From Planococcus citreus (GTDB taxonomy: Bacteria > Bacillota > Bacilli > Bacillales_A > Planococcaceae): 64,000 bases of DNA. The DNA is taken from assembly GCF_003664125.1 (NCBI RefSeq), contig NZ_RCCP01000001.1, positions 558,001 through 622,000 on the forward strand, given 5' to 3'. Both the position numbers and the translations under genes were made by a program. Positions 16,643 to 24,681 of this stretch are shown piece by piece (the first letter of the stretch is position 1; each line of letters begins with the position of its first letter). The notes under the pieces are model-generated. The model was not told where the DNA came from. It searched no databases and saw only the letters and a list, made by a program, of their open reading frames with translations.

Positions 16643-16680
16643 AAAAGCCAGCAGCCTGCCGAATGGACAGGATGCTGGCT
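16643..16680 (-). terminator. Terminator after the amidohydrolase gene
   Basis: AGCCAGCA...CCTG / CAGG...TGCTGGCT stem with a TTTTTAT tail in the leftward reading. Confidence 0.85.
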
Positions 16681-16691
16681 CGAGATAGACC

Positions 16692-17447
16692 TTATTCAAT
16701 TCCATACCATTTCAATGCATTACCATAGAGAACTTTCTCTGCTTCGATGTCACCCAAAGTTTCTTGAATAACTGTGACATCACTCGCTTGAAATGGTTTT
16801 TTTGCTCGAGTCGACGGCAGGTCGGTGCCGAAGAGCAGCGCTTCAGGATTGAGTTCATGGATGGCTCTTATTGCTTGCGACGGGTCGAAGTCAATCCGCC
16901 CGAACCCGGTCGCTTTCACTTTGACGCCTTGTTCCACCAGCTTCAACAGTTCGGGGAATCCTTGTTTCGATAAGCCGAGATGATCGATGGAAACGGCAGG
17001 CAAGCGGCTGATTACGTCTTTCAGTTCCACGAGATCTTCCGAATCGATGTACAGCTCTGCGTGCCACCCGGCGATGTCATGGACGCGCCTTGTGAAATGA
17101 TCGAGCCGCTCGATCGCTTCCGAACCGCCGCGCTTCACATTAAACCGCACGGCACGTACGCCTTTTCCATGCAAATTGAGGATGTCTTCGTCCAATGTGT
17201 CCGCCGGCAATTGCGTCACGCCGACAAACCGGTCACCGAGCGTATCAAGTGCATCCACTAAATACGATTGGTCAAAGCCTTGGAACGAGCCCGATACGAT
17301 GGCGCCTCCGGTTACTTCGAAGTTTTCTACAGCGGCCACATAATTCGAAGCGGTGAATGCAGGCGGCAAATAGCCTTGATTTTCGGTCAACGGAAATCGC
17401 GGGTCGATAATATGTAAATGGGCATCGAAGATTTTTACTTTCTTCAT
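16692..17447 (-). CDS. Amidohydrolase family protein (TIM-barrel, COG3618-like)
   Basis: A 251-residue metal-dependent hydrolase. The N-terminal metal motif is FDAHLHI (HxH), a His follows in SIDHLGL, and the C-terminal acidic ligand is in LFGTDLP. This fits the amidohydrolase-2 group that includes lactonases and decarboxylases. The start overlaps the stop of the HIT-family gene by 4 bases, so it is the last cistron of a small operon. Substrate unknown. Confidence 0.85.
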   Translation of the reverse strand: MKKVKIFDAHLHIIDPRFPLTENQGYLPPAFTASNYVAAVENFEVTGGAIVSGSFQGFDQSYLVDALDTLGDRFVGVTQLPADTLDEDILNLHGKGVRAVRFNVKRGGSEAIERLDHFTRRVHDIAGWHAELYIDSEDLVELKDVISRLPAVSIDHLGLSKQGFPELLKLVEQGVKVKATGFGRIDFDPSQAIRAIHELNPEALLFGTDLPSTRAKKPFQASDVTVIQETLGDIEAEKVLYGNALKWYGIE

Positions 17448-17914
17448 CGCTTCAGTTCTTCCGTCAATGCCGAAATCGCTTGCCTGACACTCTTTAGATT
17501 CGCTTCATCGTTCATCTCATTTCGCGCATGCAAAAGCACCGGCCGTACCGACTCGACGGAACGCCCCAATTCGTACATCCATTCATAGCGCGGCACTATC
17601 CACGTATGGAAATGATGCGTCGTATCTTCATTATAGAAATAATAGACCGATTCGATGCCAAGAACGTCGCGCTGTGCTTTGCGAATTTCCGACAGGATCG
17701 TGATGTAATCGAGCCGCTCCGCTTCGGTCAATTCGTCCAAGCTTTTCAAATGGCGCTTTGAGGCGAGGATGATCAAGCCGGGGATGGGATAAGCCACATC
17801 TTGATGGGCGTGGAAATGCGCCGTCTCCACTACGACTCCGCCTTCAGGTTCGATCAAGCCATCCACCAACGCGCAGCTCAGGCATTCCACTTCGACGGTT
17901 TCGCCATTTGCCAA
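17444..17914 (-). CDS. HIT-family (histidine triad) protein
   Basis: A 156-residue nucleotide hydrolase/transferase-like protein. The HIT signature is near the middle (THHFHTWIVPR, HxHxW form), preceded by a GLIILASKRH segment typical of the HIT beta-sheet, and two Cys near the N-terminus (ECLSC) could bind Zn. The start is unsure. The TTG at 17914 has no real ribosome site. An in-frame ATT at 17935, overlapping the stop of the preceding gene, lies just after GGGGAGGG and would add IEIRTIT. Confidence 0.82.
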   Translation of the reverse strand: MANGETVEVECLSCALVDGLIEPEGGVVVETAHFHAHQDVAYPIPGLIILASKRHLKSLDELTEAERLDYITILSEIRKAQRDVLGIESVYYFYNEDTTHHFHTWIVPRYEWMYELGRSVESVRPVLLHARNEMNDEANLKSVRQAISALTEELKR

Positions 17915-17930
17915 GGTGATCGTTCTTATT

Positions 17931-18170
17931 TCAATCGCCCTCCCCGCTAGTTTCTTTGTTAAAAACTTCTGAAGCGGAAAATACCACGAGCCCGATCATC
18001 AAAATCACAAACCAGTTGTCGATCAATGCGTTTCCAATAAAATATTCAGAAATGCCATTCGCCAACAGAATCAATCCCCACGCTGCGAAAACCATAAAGT
18101 ATCCATCTTTGCCGCCGTCTTGTTTATCGGTGTCTTCTACAAAAAATAAACTGAGCAATTTTTTCATCAT
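17931..18170 (-). CDS. Small two-helix membrane protein
   Basis: A 79-residue protein with a basic N-terminus, an acidic linker (EDTDKQDGGKD) and two hydrophobic segments (about residues 25-42 and 52-68), ending in a charged tail. It starts after GGGGCGATAGG (two adjacent ATGs, 18170 or 18167). It lies immediately before the HIT gene and is likely cotranscribed with it. Family not recognised. Confidence 0.65.
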   Translation of the reverse strand: MMKKLLSLFFVEDTDKQDGGKDGYFMVFAAWGLILLANGISEYFIGNALIDNWFVILMIGLVVFSASEVFNKETSGEGD

Positions 18171-18223
18171 CCTATCGCCCCTTTTGCATTTTAGCTTTCT
18201 GCAAATTTATGTATTGCCTCCAA

Positions 18224-18757
18224 CTACCTGAATGAACCATCCCATGCATAAGTCGAAAAAGAGGCCAATTTCTCGAAATAATGCTCCATGCGCTGATAGA
18301 CCGAAGGCACGATCAAGCGCTCCCGGTTCATTTGCTGGAATTCAATCCAGTTGACTAACTGTGCGGCGCACACTTCGCCAGGTTGAAGCTGAAGCGCATC
18401 CAGGTCGATGCTCTCTTTGCATCTCCAGACATAGCTGTCCAAAAAATAATTACCGCCTTTCATTTTGCCTAGGAAGCGAAGTTCTTCAGGCCTGGCGAGC
18501 AATCCTGTTTCTTCTTCCAACTCGCGAAGCGCCCCCATCAAACTGCTTTCCCCCGCCACTACAGAGCCGCCCGTCGTTTCCCAAAGCATCGGAAGCGGTT
18601 TTGCCGGATCTCGTTGCGTCATAAAAATTCTTCCATCTGCATTGAGCGTAATCACTTCCACAACAATATGGAACTCGCCAGGCTGCAATTTATTGCCTCT
18701 AATATGTTTCTTTCCAAGCGGGTTCCGCTCCCCGTCATACAAATCCCAAACTTCCAT
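18224..18757 (-). CDS. Nudix hydrolase
   Basis: A 177-residue protein with a full Nudix box: GGSVVAGESSL followed by ALRELEEETGL (Gx5Ex7REUxEExGU form, about residues 72-94). The N-terminal WDLYDGERNPLGKKHIRG is typical of the IPP-isomerase-like / YfcD group of Nudix proteins. The start follows GGGAG at 7 bases. Substrate is not predictable. Confidence 0.9.
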   Translation of the reverse strand: MEVWDLYDGERNPLGKKHIRGNKLQPGEFHIVVEVITLNADGRIFMTQRDPAKPLPMLWETTGGSVVAGESSLMGALRELEEETGLLARPEELRFLGKMKGGNYFLDSYVWRCKESIDLDALQLQPGEVCAAQLVNWIEFQQMNRERLIVPSVYQRMEHYFEKLASFSTYAWDGSFR

Positions 18758-18887
18758 TCTCTTGCTCCCACCCTATCATCTCTAATTTTTATGCTGAACT
18801 TTCTTACTATTTAAGCCCTGTATATACTTTAATGAATATTCCCATTAATTAACAGACTTTTTTTATTCATTTTAGATTTTTATTTTC

Positions 18888-18925
18888 ATCTAAAAAAGTG
18901 GTGGAGACAGACGTCCCCGCCACTC
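18888..18925 (-). terminator. Terminator downstream of the 65-residue gene
   Basis: GTGGCGGGGAC / GTCTCCACCAC imperfect stem followed by TTTTTTAG in the leftward reading. It ends the flavoprotein transcription unit. Confidence 0.75.
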
Positions 18926-18947
18926 GAATTATTTCATTGGATTGCTG

Positions 18948-19145
18948 TCAACCGCGCATGGAATTGACTGCTTCTTTAAAACTATTACTACTATCCCGCC
19001 CATACAATTCGGGGTTTCCCCGGAACAATGTGTTGATCGTATATTCTTTTGCACAATCTAGGCTGCACTCGCGTGAAGACATGATGAGCGTAAGATAGGA
19101 CTTAAAGTATGCAGGCTGCAGACGGCCTCCGTGATTGACTGTCAT
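18948..19145 (-). CDS. Small protein of unknown function next to the flavoprotein
   Basis: A 65-residue protein (MTVNHGGRLQPAYFK...) with two Cys in ECSLDCAKEY. The ATG at 19145 has AAAGGAG 9 bases upstream, and it follows the flavoprotein gene by 15 bases with a terminator after it, so it looks like a real second cistron. I do not recognise the family. Confidence 0.6.
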   Translation of the reverse strand: MTVNHGGRLQPAYFKSYLTLIMSSRECSLDCAKEYTINTLFRGNPELYGRDSSNSFKEAVNSMRG

Positions 19146-19160
19146 CACAATCCACTCCTT

Positions 19161-20525
19161 TCAGCAGCAGCCGCCGATAGCAATCGGCTGACGGCCATTT
19201 TTGGAAACGCCGGAACTGCAGACGCCCGTTTCCGGCAACTCCAGGTCCACTTTCTCGGAAGCTTCAATGTTTCCATTGATATAAGCGACGATGGAGCGGA
19301 CTTGTTCATAGCCGGTCGCCATCAAAAAAGTCGGCGCGCGTCCGTAGCTTTTCATGCCGGCGATGTAGAATCCTTGTTCCGGCTGACGCAATTCCTTTTC
19401 GCCGTGCGGCCGGACCGTTCCGCAGCTATGGACGTTCGGGTCGATCAGCGGAGCGAGTGCTTCGATGCTTTCCGTTGCATTATCGATCTTCAAACGGAGT
19501 TCCTTCAAGAAAGAGAAATCAGGGCGGCTGCCCGTATTGACGATAATTTCATCGATTGCTTCAATCGAATGGATTTTTCCTTGCCAATCACCCATTAAGG
19601 AAAGCTTTCCATCTTTTCGAGAAACCTGCTCTATCCGAAACGGCGTAAAGATTTCCACACGCCCCGAATCCACCAATCCGTGGACACGCGCACCTAATTC
19701 ACCTCTTGCCTCGAGCGCATCATCTGCTTCGCCGCCGTAGACATCCTCAATTTTCGGCTTGCGCAGGATCCAGGAGATTTTCACTTGATGTCCTGCATCC
19801 TCAAGTGCGGCAAGATCCAATAAAGTGTTGATTGCAGAATGGCCTCCACCTATGACGGCTACCTGTTTTCCGGCAAACCGCTCGCGGTCTTTGCCATGTA
19901 GGTCCGGGATGCCGTAAAAAATACGCTCTTGTTGGCTGCGTTCTCTCTGAGTCCAAACCCCGTCGGCTTGAAGCGGATTTGGCTGGCCCCAAGTGCCTGT
20001 GGCATCGATGACAGCTTTCGCTTCCATCCGCTCCATTTCCGCATCCTCAATCTCTACATAGATCACAAAAGGCTGATACTCGCGATTCGCCGTCTTCATC
20101 TTGTCTTGATGTTTTCGGCTGATGGCACTGACACGTGCATTGAGGCGGATGTACGGTTCGATTTCGGGAACAGCGGCCAGCTTCATCAAATAATCTTCCA
20201 CCAGCTCGGCACCTGTCGGCAACTTGTCATCCCCTGGGGCATTCCAGCCAGAGCGGTCCAATAAGGCTCGCGCGGCTTTATCGATATTGTATTGCCAAGG
20301 AGAGAACAAACGAACATGTCCCCATTGCAGCACGTGATGGCCGATTCGGCCGCCAGCTTCGAGCACCAAAAATTTTTCACCCGCCAGCGATAAATGGGCG
20401 GCAGCAGCCAAACCGATTGGTCCTGCCCCGATGATAACGACCGGCAATTCCGGCTTTGTCTTTTTTATTCTTTTGATTTGGATGGGTTGTGGAGTGGTTG
20501 AACAACAATTTGTTTGAGTGTTCAT
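19161..20525 (-). CDS. FAD/NAD(P)-binding flavoprotein monooxygenase (ArsO-like)
   Basis: A 454-residue flavoprotein. The first dinucleotide fold is VVIIGAGPIGLAAAAHL (about residues 30-46), the second AVIGGGHSAINTLLDLA (about 220), and a late IAGMKSYGRAPTFLMATGYEQ segment binds FAD. Both ends are Cys-rich: NCCST near the start, VCSSG and GGCC at the end. Such proteins occur in arsenic islands (ArsO-like), but the substrate is not established. It has its own AGGAGG site, and a 17-bp palindrome matching the MarR operator lies 24 bases upstream of the start. Confidence 0.82.
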   Translation of the reverse strand: MNTQTNCCSTTPQPIQIKRIKKTKPELPVVIIGAGPIGLAAAAHLSLAGEKFLVLEAGGRIGHHVLQWGHVRLFSPWQYNIDKAARALLDRSGWNAPGDDKLPTGAELVEDYLMKLAAVPEIEPYIRLNARVSAISRKHQDKMKTANREYQPFVIYVEIEDAEMERMEAKAVIDATGTWGQPNPLQADGVWTQRERSQQERIFYGIPDLHGKDRERFAGKQVAVIGGGHSAINTLLDLAALEDAGHQVKISWILRKPKIEDVYGGEADDALEARGELGARVHGLVDSGRVEIFTPFRIEQVSRKDGKLSLMGDWQGKIHSIEAIDEIIVNTGSRPDFSFLKELRLKIDNATESIEALAPLIDPNVHSCGTVRPHGEKELRQPEQGFYIAGMKSYGRAPTFLMATGYEQVRSIVAYINGNIEASEKVDLELPETGVCSSGVSKNGRQPIAIGGCC

Positions 20526-20549
20526 GTTTTGGCCTCCTAATTGTTAAGA

Positions 20550-20566
20550 ACTTGATTATTGCAAGT
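20550..20566. promoter_or_regulatory. MarR-type operator, site 2 (before the flavoprotein)
   Basis: ACTTGATTATTGCAAGT shares the ACTTG-NNN-ATTGCAAGT pattern with the site at 21059-21075. It lies between the marR stop and the flavoprotein start. This makes the flavoprotein a likely second target of the same regulator. Confidence 0.6.
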
Positions 20567-20578
20567 ATTAATTCGAAC

Positions 20579-21025
20579 TTAATACATCGGTTTACAGCAG
20601 ACAGATGATTTTGCCATCGCCTCGTTCAGCAATTTGATTGATTGCAGCACCATGTCCTGTTCAAATTCGGTCATATGCGAGAAGATTTCCTCGAGATGCG
20701 CCTCCATGTCTCGCTGGATGGCAAGCGCTACTTTCTGGCCTTCTTCTGTCAAACCCAGCACCGAGATCCGTTTATCCGCAGAAGATGGCACTTTCGTGAT
20801 CAAGCCTATCTTCATCAAGCTTTGCACTTGCCGGCTGAAAGTAGACAGGTCGGTCGCAAGAGCATCCGCCACTTGTTGCATGGATGGCCATTCCCGGCGG
20901 TCGATCTCATAAAGGATATGGCTTTGCACCAAGCTGATTTCCACATCGTCAACTGTACAGCAATTTCTATTCAACAAGCCAAAGCGTTTAACCATGCTTT
21001 GAAAAAGTTCCCGTTTGTTTTCCAT
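20579..21025 (-). CDS. MarR-family regulator with vicinal cysteines
   Basis: A 148-residue winged-helix regulator. The recognition region is VADALATDLSTFSRQVQSL, and the wing is PSSADKRISVLGLT. It has a CC pair near the N-terminus (NRNCCTV) and another near the C-terminus (SSVCCKPMY). These could sense thiol-reactive compounds or trivalent metalloids (inference). The ATG at 21025 follows GAGGTG; upstream in-frame codons lie in the promoter. It is divergent from an arsN-like gene, and the shared palindrome overlaps both predicted -35 boxes. Confidence 0.87.
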   Translation of the reverse strand: MENKRELFQSMVKRFGLLNRNCCTVDDVEISLVQSHILYEIDRREWPSMQQVADALATDLSTFSRQVQSLMKIGLITKVPSSADKRISVLGLTEEGQKVALAIQRDMEAHLEEIFSHMTEFEQDMVLQSIKLLNEAMAKSSVCCKPMY

Positions 21026-21044
21026 CTTCAACACCTCTAGTGAT

Positions 21045-21089
21045 AGCATATAGAATAAACTTGCAAATTGCAAGTATTTATTTTAATAT
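21045..21089. promoter_or_regulatory. Divergent promoters sharing one MarR-type palindrome
   Basis: The palindrome ACTTGCAAATTGCAAGT (21059-21075) contains both -35 boxes. Rightward: TTGCAA (21061-21066), 17 bases, TAATAT (21084-21089). Leftward: TTGCAA (21073-21068), 17 bases, TATGCT (21050-21045). One bound dimer would block transcription in both directions. Confidence 0.75.
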
Positions 21090-21121
21090 TTAATCTAATT
21101 ATAAGAATCGGAGTGATGCAT

Positions 21122-21619
21122 ATGGAATACACCATCAGGCCGGCGGTGGAGTCGGATTGGCCGGAAATCAAGCAGATCTATGAAGCGGGCATGGACAGCG
21201 GGCTCGCTACTTTCGAAACCAAAGCGCCTAGTTATGAACTCTGGAGCGATAGCGAGATAAGCCATTGCCGTTTGGTTATCGAATCAGCAACGCAAATACG
21301 TGGCTTTTGTAAGCTTTCACTTGTATCGAAACGCACGGTTTACTCGGGTGTCGGTGAAGTGAGCATCTATGTCGACCCTGTACATTCGGGCGAAGGCATC
21401 GGCCACAAGCTTATGCAAGCTCTTATTCATGCTTCGGAACAACAAGGCTTTTGGACTTTGGAAGCGAAAATATTTCCTGAAAACGAAGCAAGCATCCGGC
21501 TTCATAAGAAAAACGGATTCCGTGAAGTCGGTGTCCGTGAGCGCATCGGAAAGCGAGACGGCATCTGGCGTGACAATGTCTTACTCGAACGCAGAAGCAC
21601 AATAAATGGAATCCATTAA
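21122..21619 (+). CDS. GNAT acetyltransferase, ArsN / phosphinothricin acetyltransferase-like
   Basis: A 165-residue N-acetyltransferase. The start IRPAVESDWPEIKQIYEAG, the acetyl-CoA loop VDPVHSGEGIGHKLM, NEASIRLHKKNGF and the end RERIGKRDGIWRDNVLLERR match the phosphinothricin/methionine-sulfoximine/arsinothricin group. ArsN1 enzymes of this group sit in ars loci and detoxify arsinothricin; the location here supports that reading. The ATG at 21122 has GGAG 8 bases upstream. It is monocistronic, divergent from marR and followed by a terminator. Confidence 0.82.
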   Translation: MEYTIRPAVESDWPEIKQIYEAGMDSGLATFETKAPSYELWSDSEISHCRLVIESATQIRGFCKLSLVSKRTVYSGVGEVSIYVDPVHSGEGIGHKLMQALIHASEQQGFWTLEAKIFPENEASIRLHKKNGFREVGVRERIGKRDGIWRDNVLLERRSTINGIH

Positions 21620-21650
21620 AAAAAGAGCTCACGGATGAGCTCTTTTTTCT
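21620..21650. terminator. Bidirectional terminator (arsN-like gene / ars operon end)
   Basis: AAAAGAGCTCA / TGAGCTCTTTT stem with a 4-base loop, A- and T-runs on both sides, between the convergent arsN-like and HesB-like genes. Confidence 0.88.
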
Positions 21651-21652
21651 AT

Positions 21653-21931
21653 TCAACAGCCAGTCGGCGCACCGATCATGACCAGGCCGCCTTGCTCGCC
21701 TTGCGTATCAAAATCCAAGGCGAGCTCCTCTGCCAGTTCTTTTGCGTCCGGCGCGACCGCTACACGGATGCCGTTCACATCGATGAGTTCATCCGTTTGT
21801 TCCGGTGCATCGAGCGACAAGCCGATTTGCGGGCCGCAGCAGCCGGCGACTGCATAAAGGCGCAAGTTTTCTGTTTGCTGTTCTTCCAGAATGGACTGGA
21901 TATAGTTCTTAGCTTCATCGGTAATCATCAT
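21653..21931 (-). CDS. HesB/IscA-like protein of the ars operon
   Basis: A 92-residue protein of the HesB/IscA-type fold. It carries a GCCGPQIGLSLD segment and a C-terminal PTGC, but not the full C-x(n)-CxC of Fe-S carriers. Similar HesB-like proteins are often seen in ars operons; their role is unclear. I used the ATG at 21931 (GGGGAG 9 bases upstream). It is the last gene of the leftward ars operon. Confidence 0.75.
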   Translation of the reverse strand: MMITDEAKNYIQSILEEQQTENLRLYAVAGCCGPQIGLSLDAPEQTDELIDVNGIRVAVAPDAKELAEELALDFDTQGEQGGLVMIGAPTGC

Positions 21932-21980
21932 AAACTCCATCTCCCCTGTTCTTTTCAATTATTCTTCACTTTAACATGGA

Positions 21981-22436
21981 CTAGGCTTGCGGAAAAATGC
22001 GGTGCAGCGATTCTTTCAGTTCTGGCTTTACGCTGATAATCGGCCGTACGTTCGTCGCCATTTGTTCGGCTTCTTCAACCGTCTCCGCTTTGCCTAATGC
22101 AAGCAAAGTGCCGATTGCCACGGTACCAGTGCGATTGCTGCCCCCTGCGCAGTGGAAAAAGACTTTCTTGCCTTCTTCGTACGCAGTGACAACCCCGTCC
22201 ACCGCTTCTTGGATCGACTCATCCTGATGTTCTTTAGAATCGTCGACAATCGGTGCATGGATGCGTGTATAGCTTTCATCGTTGTCTCCTGCTTCTGCGC
22301 GCAAATCGAAGACGACGTCGATGCCTTCATTTTCAACTGCTGTTTTCGCATCTGCTGCGCCGCCGATGAAAATGCGGTCTTTCACTAATGGCTGGTATGC
22401 TTCACTCATCGTTTGCCTCATCCCTTCCAGACTCAT
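21981..22436 (-). CDS. Dual-specificity / tyrosine phosphatase-like protein in the ars operon
   Basis: A 151-residue protein with the PTP loop HCAGGSNRTG (C-x5-R) and an upstream general-acid region (APIVDDS). It belongs to the cysteine phosphatase fold but, unlike ArsC, to the dual-specificity class. It starts 15 bases after arsA and is clearly in the operon. An arsenate- or metabolite-related role is inference. The start could be 22436 (GGGG site) or 22409. Confidence 0.8.
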   Translation of the reverse strand: MSLEGMRQTMSEAYQPLVKDRIFIGGAADAKTAVENEGIDVVFDLRAEAGDNDESYTRIHAPIVDDSKEHQDESIQEAVDGVVTAYEEGKKVFFHCAGGSNRTGTVAIGTLLALGKAETVEEAEQMATNVRPIISVKPELKESLHRIFPQA

Positions 22437-22451
22437 TTGATGTCCCCATTA

Positions 22452-24221
22452 TTATAAAATGAATTCTTTCAATTGGTCATAACCAATTTTCTCTTCTTCG
22501 AGCCAAGGAATGATGGCGCATTTCTCGGCCAGTTCTGCGTCAACTTTGCAAATCCACTTTTTCTCGGAGATCGCGCGTCCCCTCAGTACAGCATCCGCTG
22601 TATTTGTAGCATAAAGGCTTTGGTTAATGACCCACCATTTCGGCTCGATCCCGGCACGCTTTAAGTCTTCTTCGAGACGCGCCGCTTCCAATACTGGTGT
22701 CGCTTCCGCCAAGGTGACGATGACGACCCCTGTTTCTTTTGGATTGCGCAGGCGCGGCAATAGTTTTTTCACACTGTCCGGCACATCGCCTGTCGAGCGG
22801 CTCATTTCCTTATGATAGGCTTCTGTCGAATCGAGCAGCAATAAAGTATGTCCGGTCGGCGCGGTATCGATGACGACGATTTCGTTCTCGGACTTCTCGA
22901 CTACTTTGGCGAAGGCTTGGAACAACGCGATTTCTTCGGTGCACGGCGATTCCAGGTCTTCTTTCAAATAAGCGAGCTCTTCCTCGGTCATCCCGCTGCC
23001 TGCCTGTTCGATGACGGTTTCTTTATAACGCGCCACTTCGATGTCTGGATTGATGCTGCTGATGGACAAATTATCGCGTATGCCGCTTCCTTCAAACGTA
23101 TACGCCAAATGCGCTGCAGGGTCGGTCGTCGTCAAATGAACTTGATGGCCTTTCTCGGATAAGCCGACTGCGATAGCGGATGCGACGGAAGTTTTGCCGA
23201 CGCCTCCTTTGCCCATCGTGAAAATGACGCGCGTATTGTGTTCGGAAAAGTCATCAATGACGCTATTCAATCCCGGCAAGTCGAGCGGCTCGCCCTCTTC
23301 TTCCGTTTCGAATGAAGTGATGGCGTATGAACTGAACAGATGGCGCAAGTTTTCAACACCCGTAAGCGAATATGAAACATATGGCAATGAATAAGTCATC
23401 ACTTGCTTCAAGGCTTCAGGTGTCTGTTCAATCGCCGCACGTTGCCGCTTGTAGAATGCCGTTGACACCCGGTCTTCCGGCTGATGACTTTGAAGCAGCC
23501 CGTTGACGATGAGCAATTGGTTTTTGATGCCGATTTCTTTTAATTCAAATGATGCACGGTCTGCCTCGAGCAAAGAGGAATTGTCCGGGCGCGCAACCAA
23601 AATCAAGGTCGTTTTATCGCCATCAGACAGCGAATCCACCGCTTTTTTGTACAATGCCTTTTTGCCTTCTAGCCCAGCGAGCGGACCGAGGCATGAGGCG
23701 CCGTGTGTGCTGTCTTCCAAAAAGCCGCTCCACGCCGTCGGCAATTGCAAAAGACGCAGCGTATGGCCGGTCGGTGCCGTATCGAACAGCACATGGTCGT
23801 ATTGCGCTAAAATCTCTTCATCTGCCAGCAAATGCGAAAACTCATCGAACGCCGCGATTTCGACCGTGCAAGCACCGGATAATTGCTCTTCCATCGTCGC
23901 GAGCACCGCATCCGGCAATTTGCCGCGGTAAGGACCGACGACGCTTTCTTTATAAGCTTTGGCCGCTTGTTCCGGATCGATATTGCAGGCGGACAAATTG
24001 GCGACAGACGGAATGGGTTTCGGGTCGTTCGTCAGTTCCACTTCCAGCACGTCTTGCAGATTAGAAGCAGGATCGGTGCTGACGAGCAATACCTTCTTGC
24101 CCTGATCAGCTAAAGCTACCGCTGTGGCACACGCAGTCGAAGTTTTTCCGACACCGCCTTTACCGGTGAAAAACAGAAACGGAGTGACGGCCATTTGATT
24201 CGGATTGAACAATGAATACAT
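22452..24221 (-). CDS. arsA: Arsenical pump-driving ATPase ArsA (two-domain)
   Basis: A 589-residue ATPase with two tandem halves. Each has a deviant Walker A (GKGGVGKTS, at residues 20-28 and again near 337) and a DTAPTGHT signal motif. The metalloid-site cysteines are visible (C115 in LSGACTVEIA; the matching C in SPCTEEIALF), joined by a linker. It normally docks on ArsB or Acr3 to drive As(III) export and receives As(III) from ArsD. No such permease is visible in this window. Confidence 0.95.
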   Translation of the reverse strand: MYSLFNPNQMAVTPFLFFTGKGGVGKTSTACATAVALADQGKKVLLVSTDPASNLQDVLEVELTNDPKPIPSVANLSACNIDPEQAAKAYKESVVGPYRGKLPDAVLATMEEQLSGACTVEIAAFDEFSHLLADEEILAQYDHVLFDTAPTGHTLRLLQLPTAWSGFLEDSTHGASCLGPLAGLEGKKALYKKAVDSLSDGDKTTLILVARPDNSSLLEADRASFELKEIGIKNQLLIVNGLLQSHQPEDRVSTAFYKRQRAAIEQTPEALKQVMTYSLPYVSYSLTGVENLRHLFSSYAITSFETEEEGEPLDLPGLNSVIDDFSEHNTRVIFTMGKGGVGKTSVASAIAVGLSEKGHQVHLTTTDPAAHLAYTFEGSGIRDNLSISSINPDIEVARYKETVIEQAGSGMTEEELAYLKEDLESPCTEEIALFQAFAKVVEKSENEIVVIDTAPTGHTLLLLDSTEAYHKEMSRSTGDVPDSVKKLLPRLRNPKETGVVIVTLAEATPVLEAARLEEDLKRAGIEPKWWVINQSLYATNTADAVLRGRAISEKKWICKVDAELAEKCAIIPWLEEEKIGYDQLKEFIL

Positions 24222-24233
24222 AGGAACGCTCCT

Positions 24234-24593
24234 TTAGTTGTTGATGTTCAGTGACACGCGTACGCGCGGCTTTTCCTGCAATTCGGACGGTGCGGTCTCG
24301 AACCACTCTGCCAATTCTTCTGTTGTCGGGTATTCGGCAATCTTTACGACTTTACCGTTGACCAGCACGACCGGCAACGCGTCCGGCCCTTTATCGACCA
24401 GCACTTGATTGACTTGTTTATTGTCCACAAACGCACCAGGGTCATCCGTCAAATTATGGCGTGAAATCGCAAAGCCCTTTTTCTCGAGTGAATACACAGC
24501 CGACGCGATGCGCGTCAGTTCCGGGTCCACAGTAGGGCCGCAAACACCCGTCGAACAACACATCGCCGGATCGAAAATTTCCACCTTTTTCAT
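24234..24593 (-). CDS. arsD: Arsenite metallochaperone ArsD
   Basis: A 119-residue thioredoxin-fold chaperone with the three essential cysteines C12, C13 and C18 in MCCSTGVCGP. It delivers As(III) or Sb(III) to ArsA and can act as a weak repressor. It starts after GGAGAGC and ends 12 bases before arsA, the normal arsD-arsA pairing. Confidence 0.95.
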   Translation of the reverse strand: MKKVEIFDPAMCCSTGVCGPTVDPELTRIASAVYSLEKKGFAISRHNLTDDPGAFVDNKQVNQVLVDKGPDALPVVLVNGKVVKIAEYPTTEELAEWFETAPSELQEKPRVRVSLNINN

Positions 24594-24681
24594 ATTCAGC
24601 TCTCCTTCAACCTGTGTAGTTTGGTTCTATCAAATAAGACTAGAGTCATCATACATATGCTTACTCTATTCAATACTTCAC

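Noticed and set aside
22440..22460. TATAAT between arsA and the phosphatase gene as an internal promoter
   Set aside because: It lies at the arsA stop and so close to the next start that a useful leader is impossible; no -35 box.
23503..24113. Rightward frames of up to 171 codons opposite arsA
   Set aside because: Antisense to a complete ArsA with all motifs; could not be the missing arsenite permease because they are not hydrophobic enough to form a multi-span transporter.
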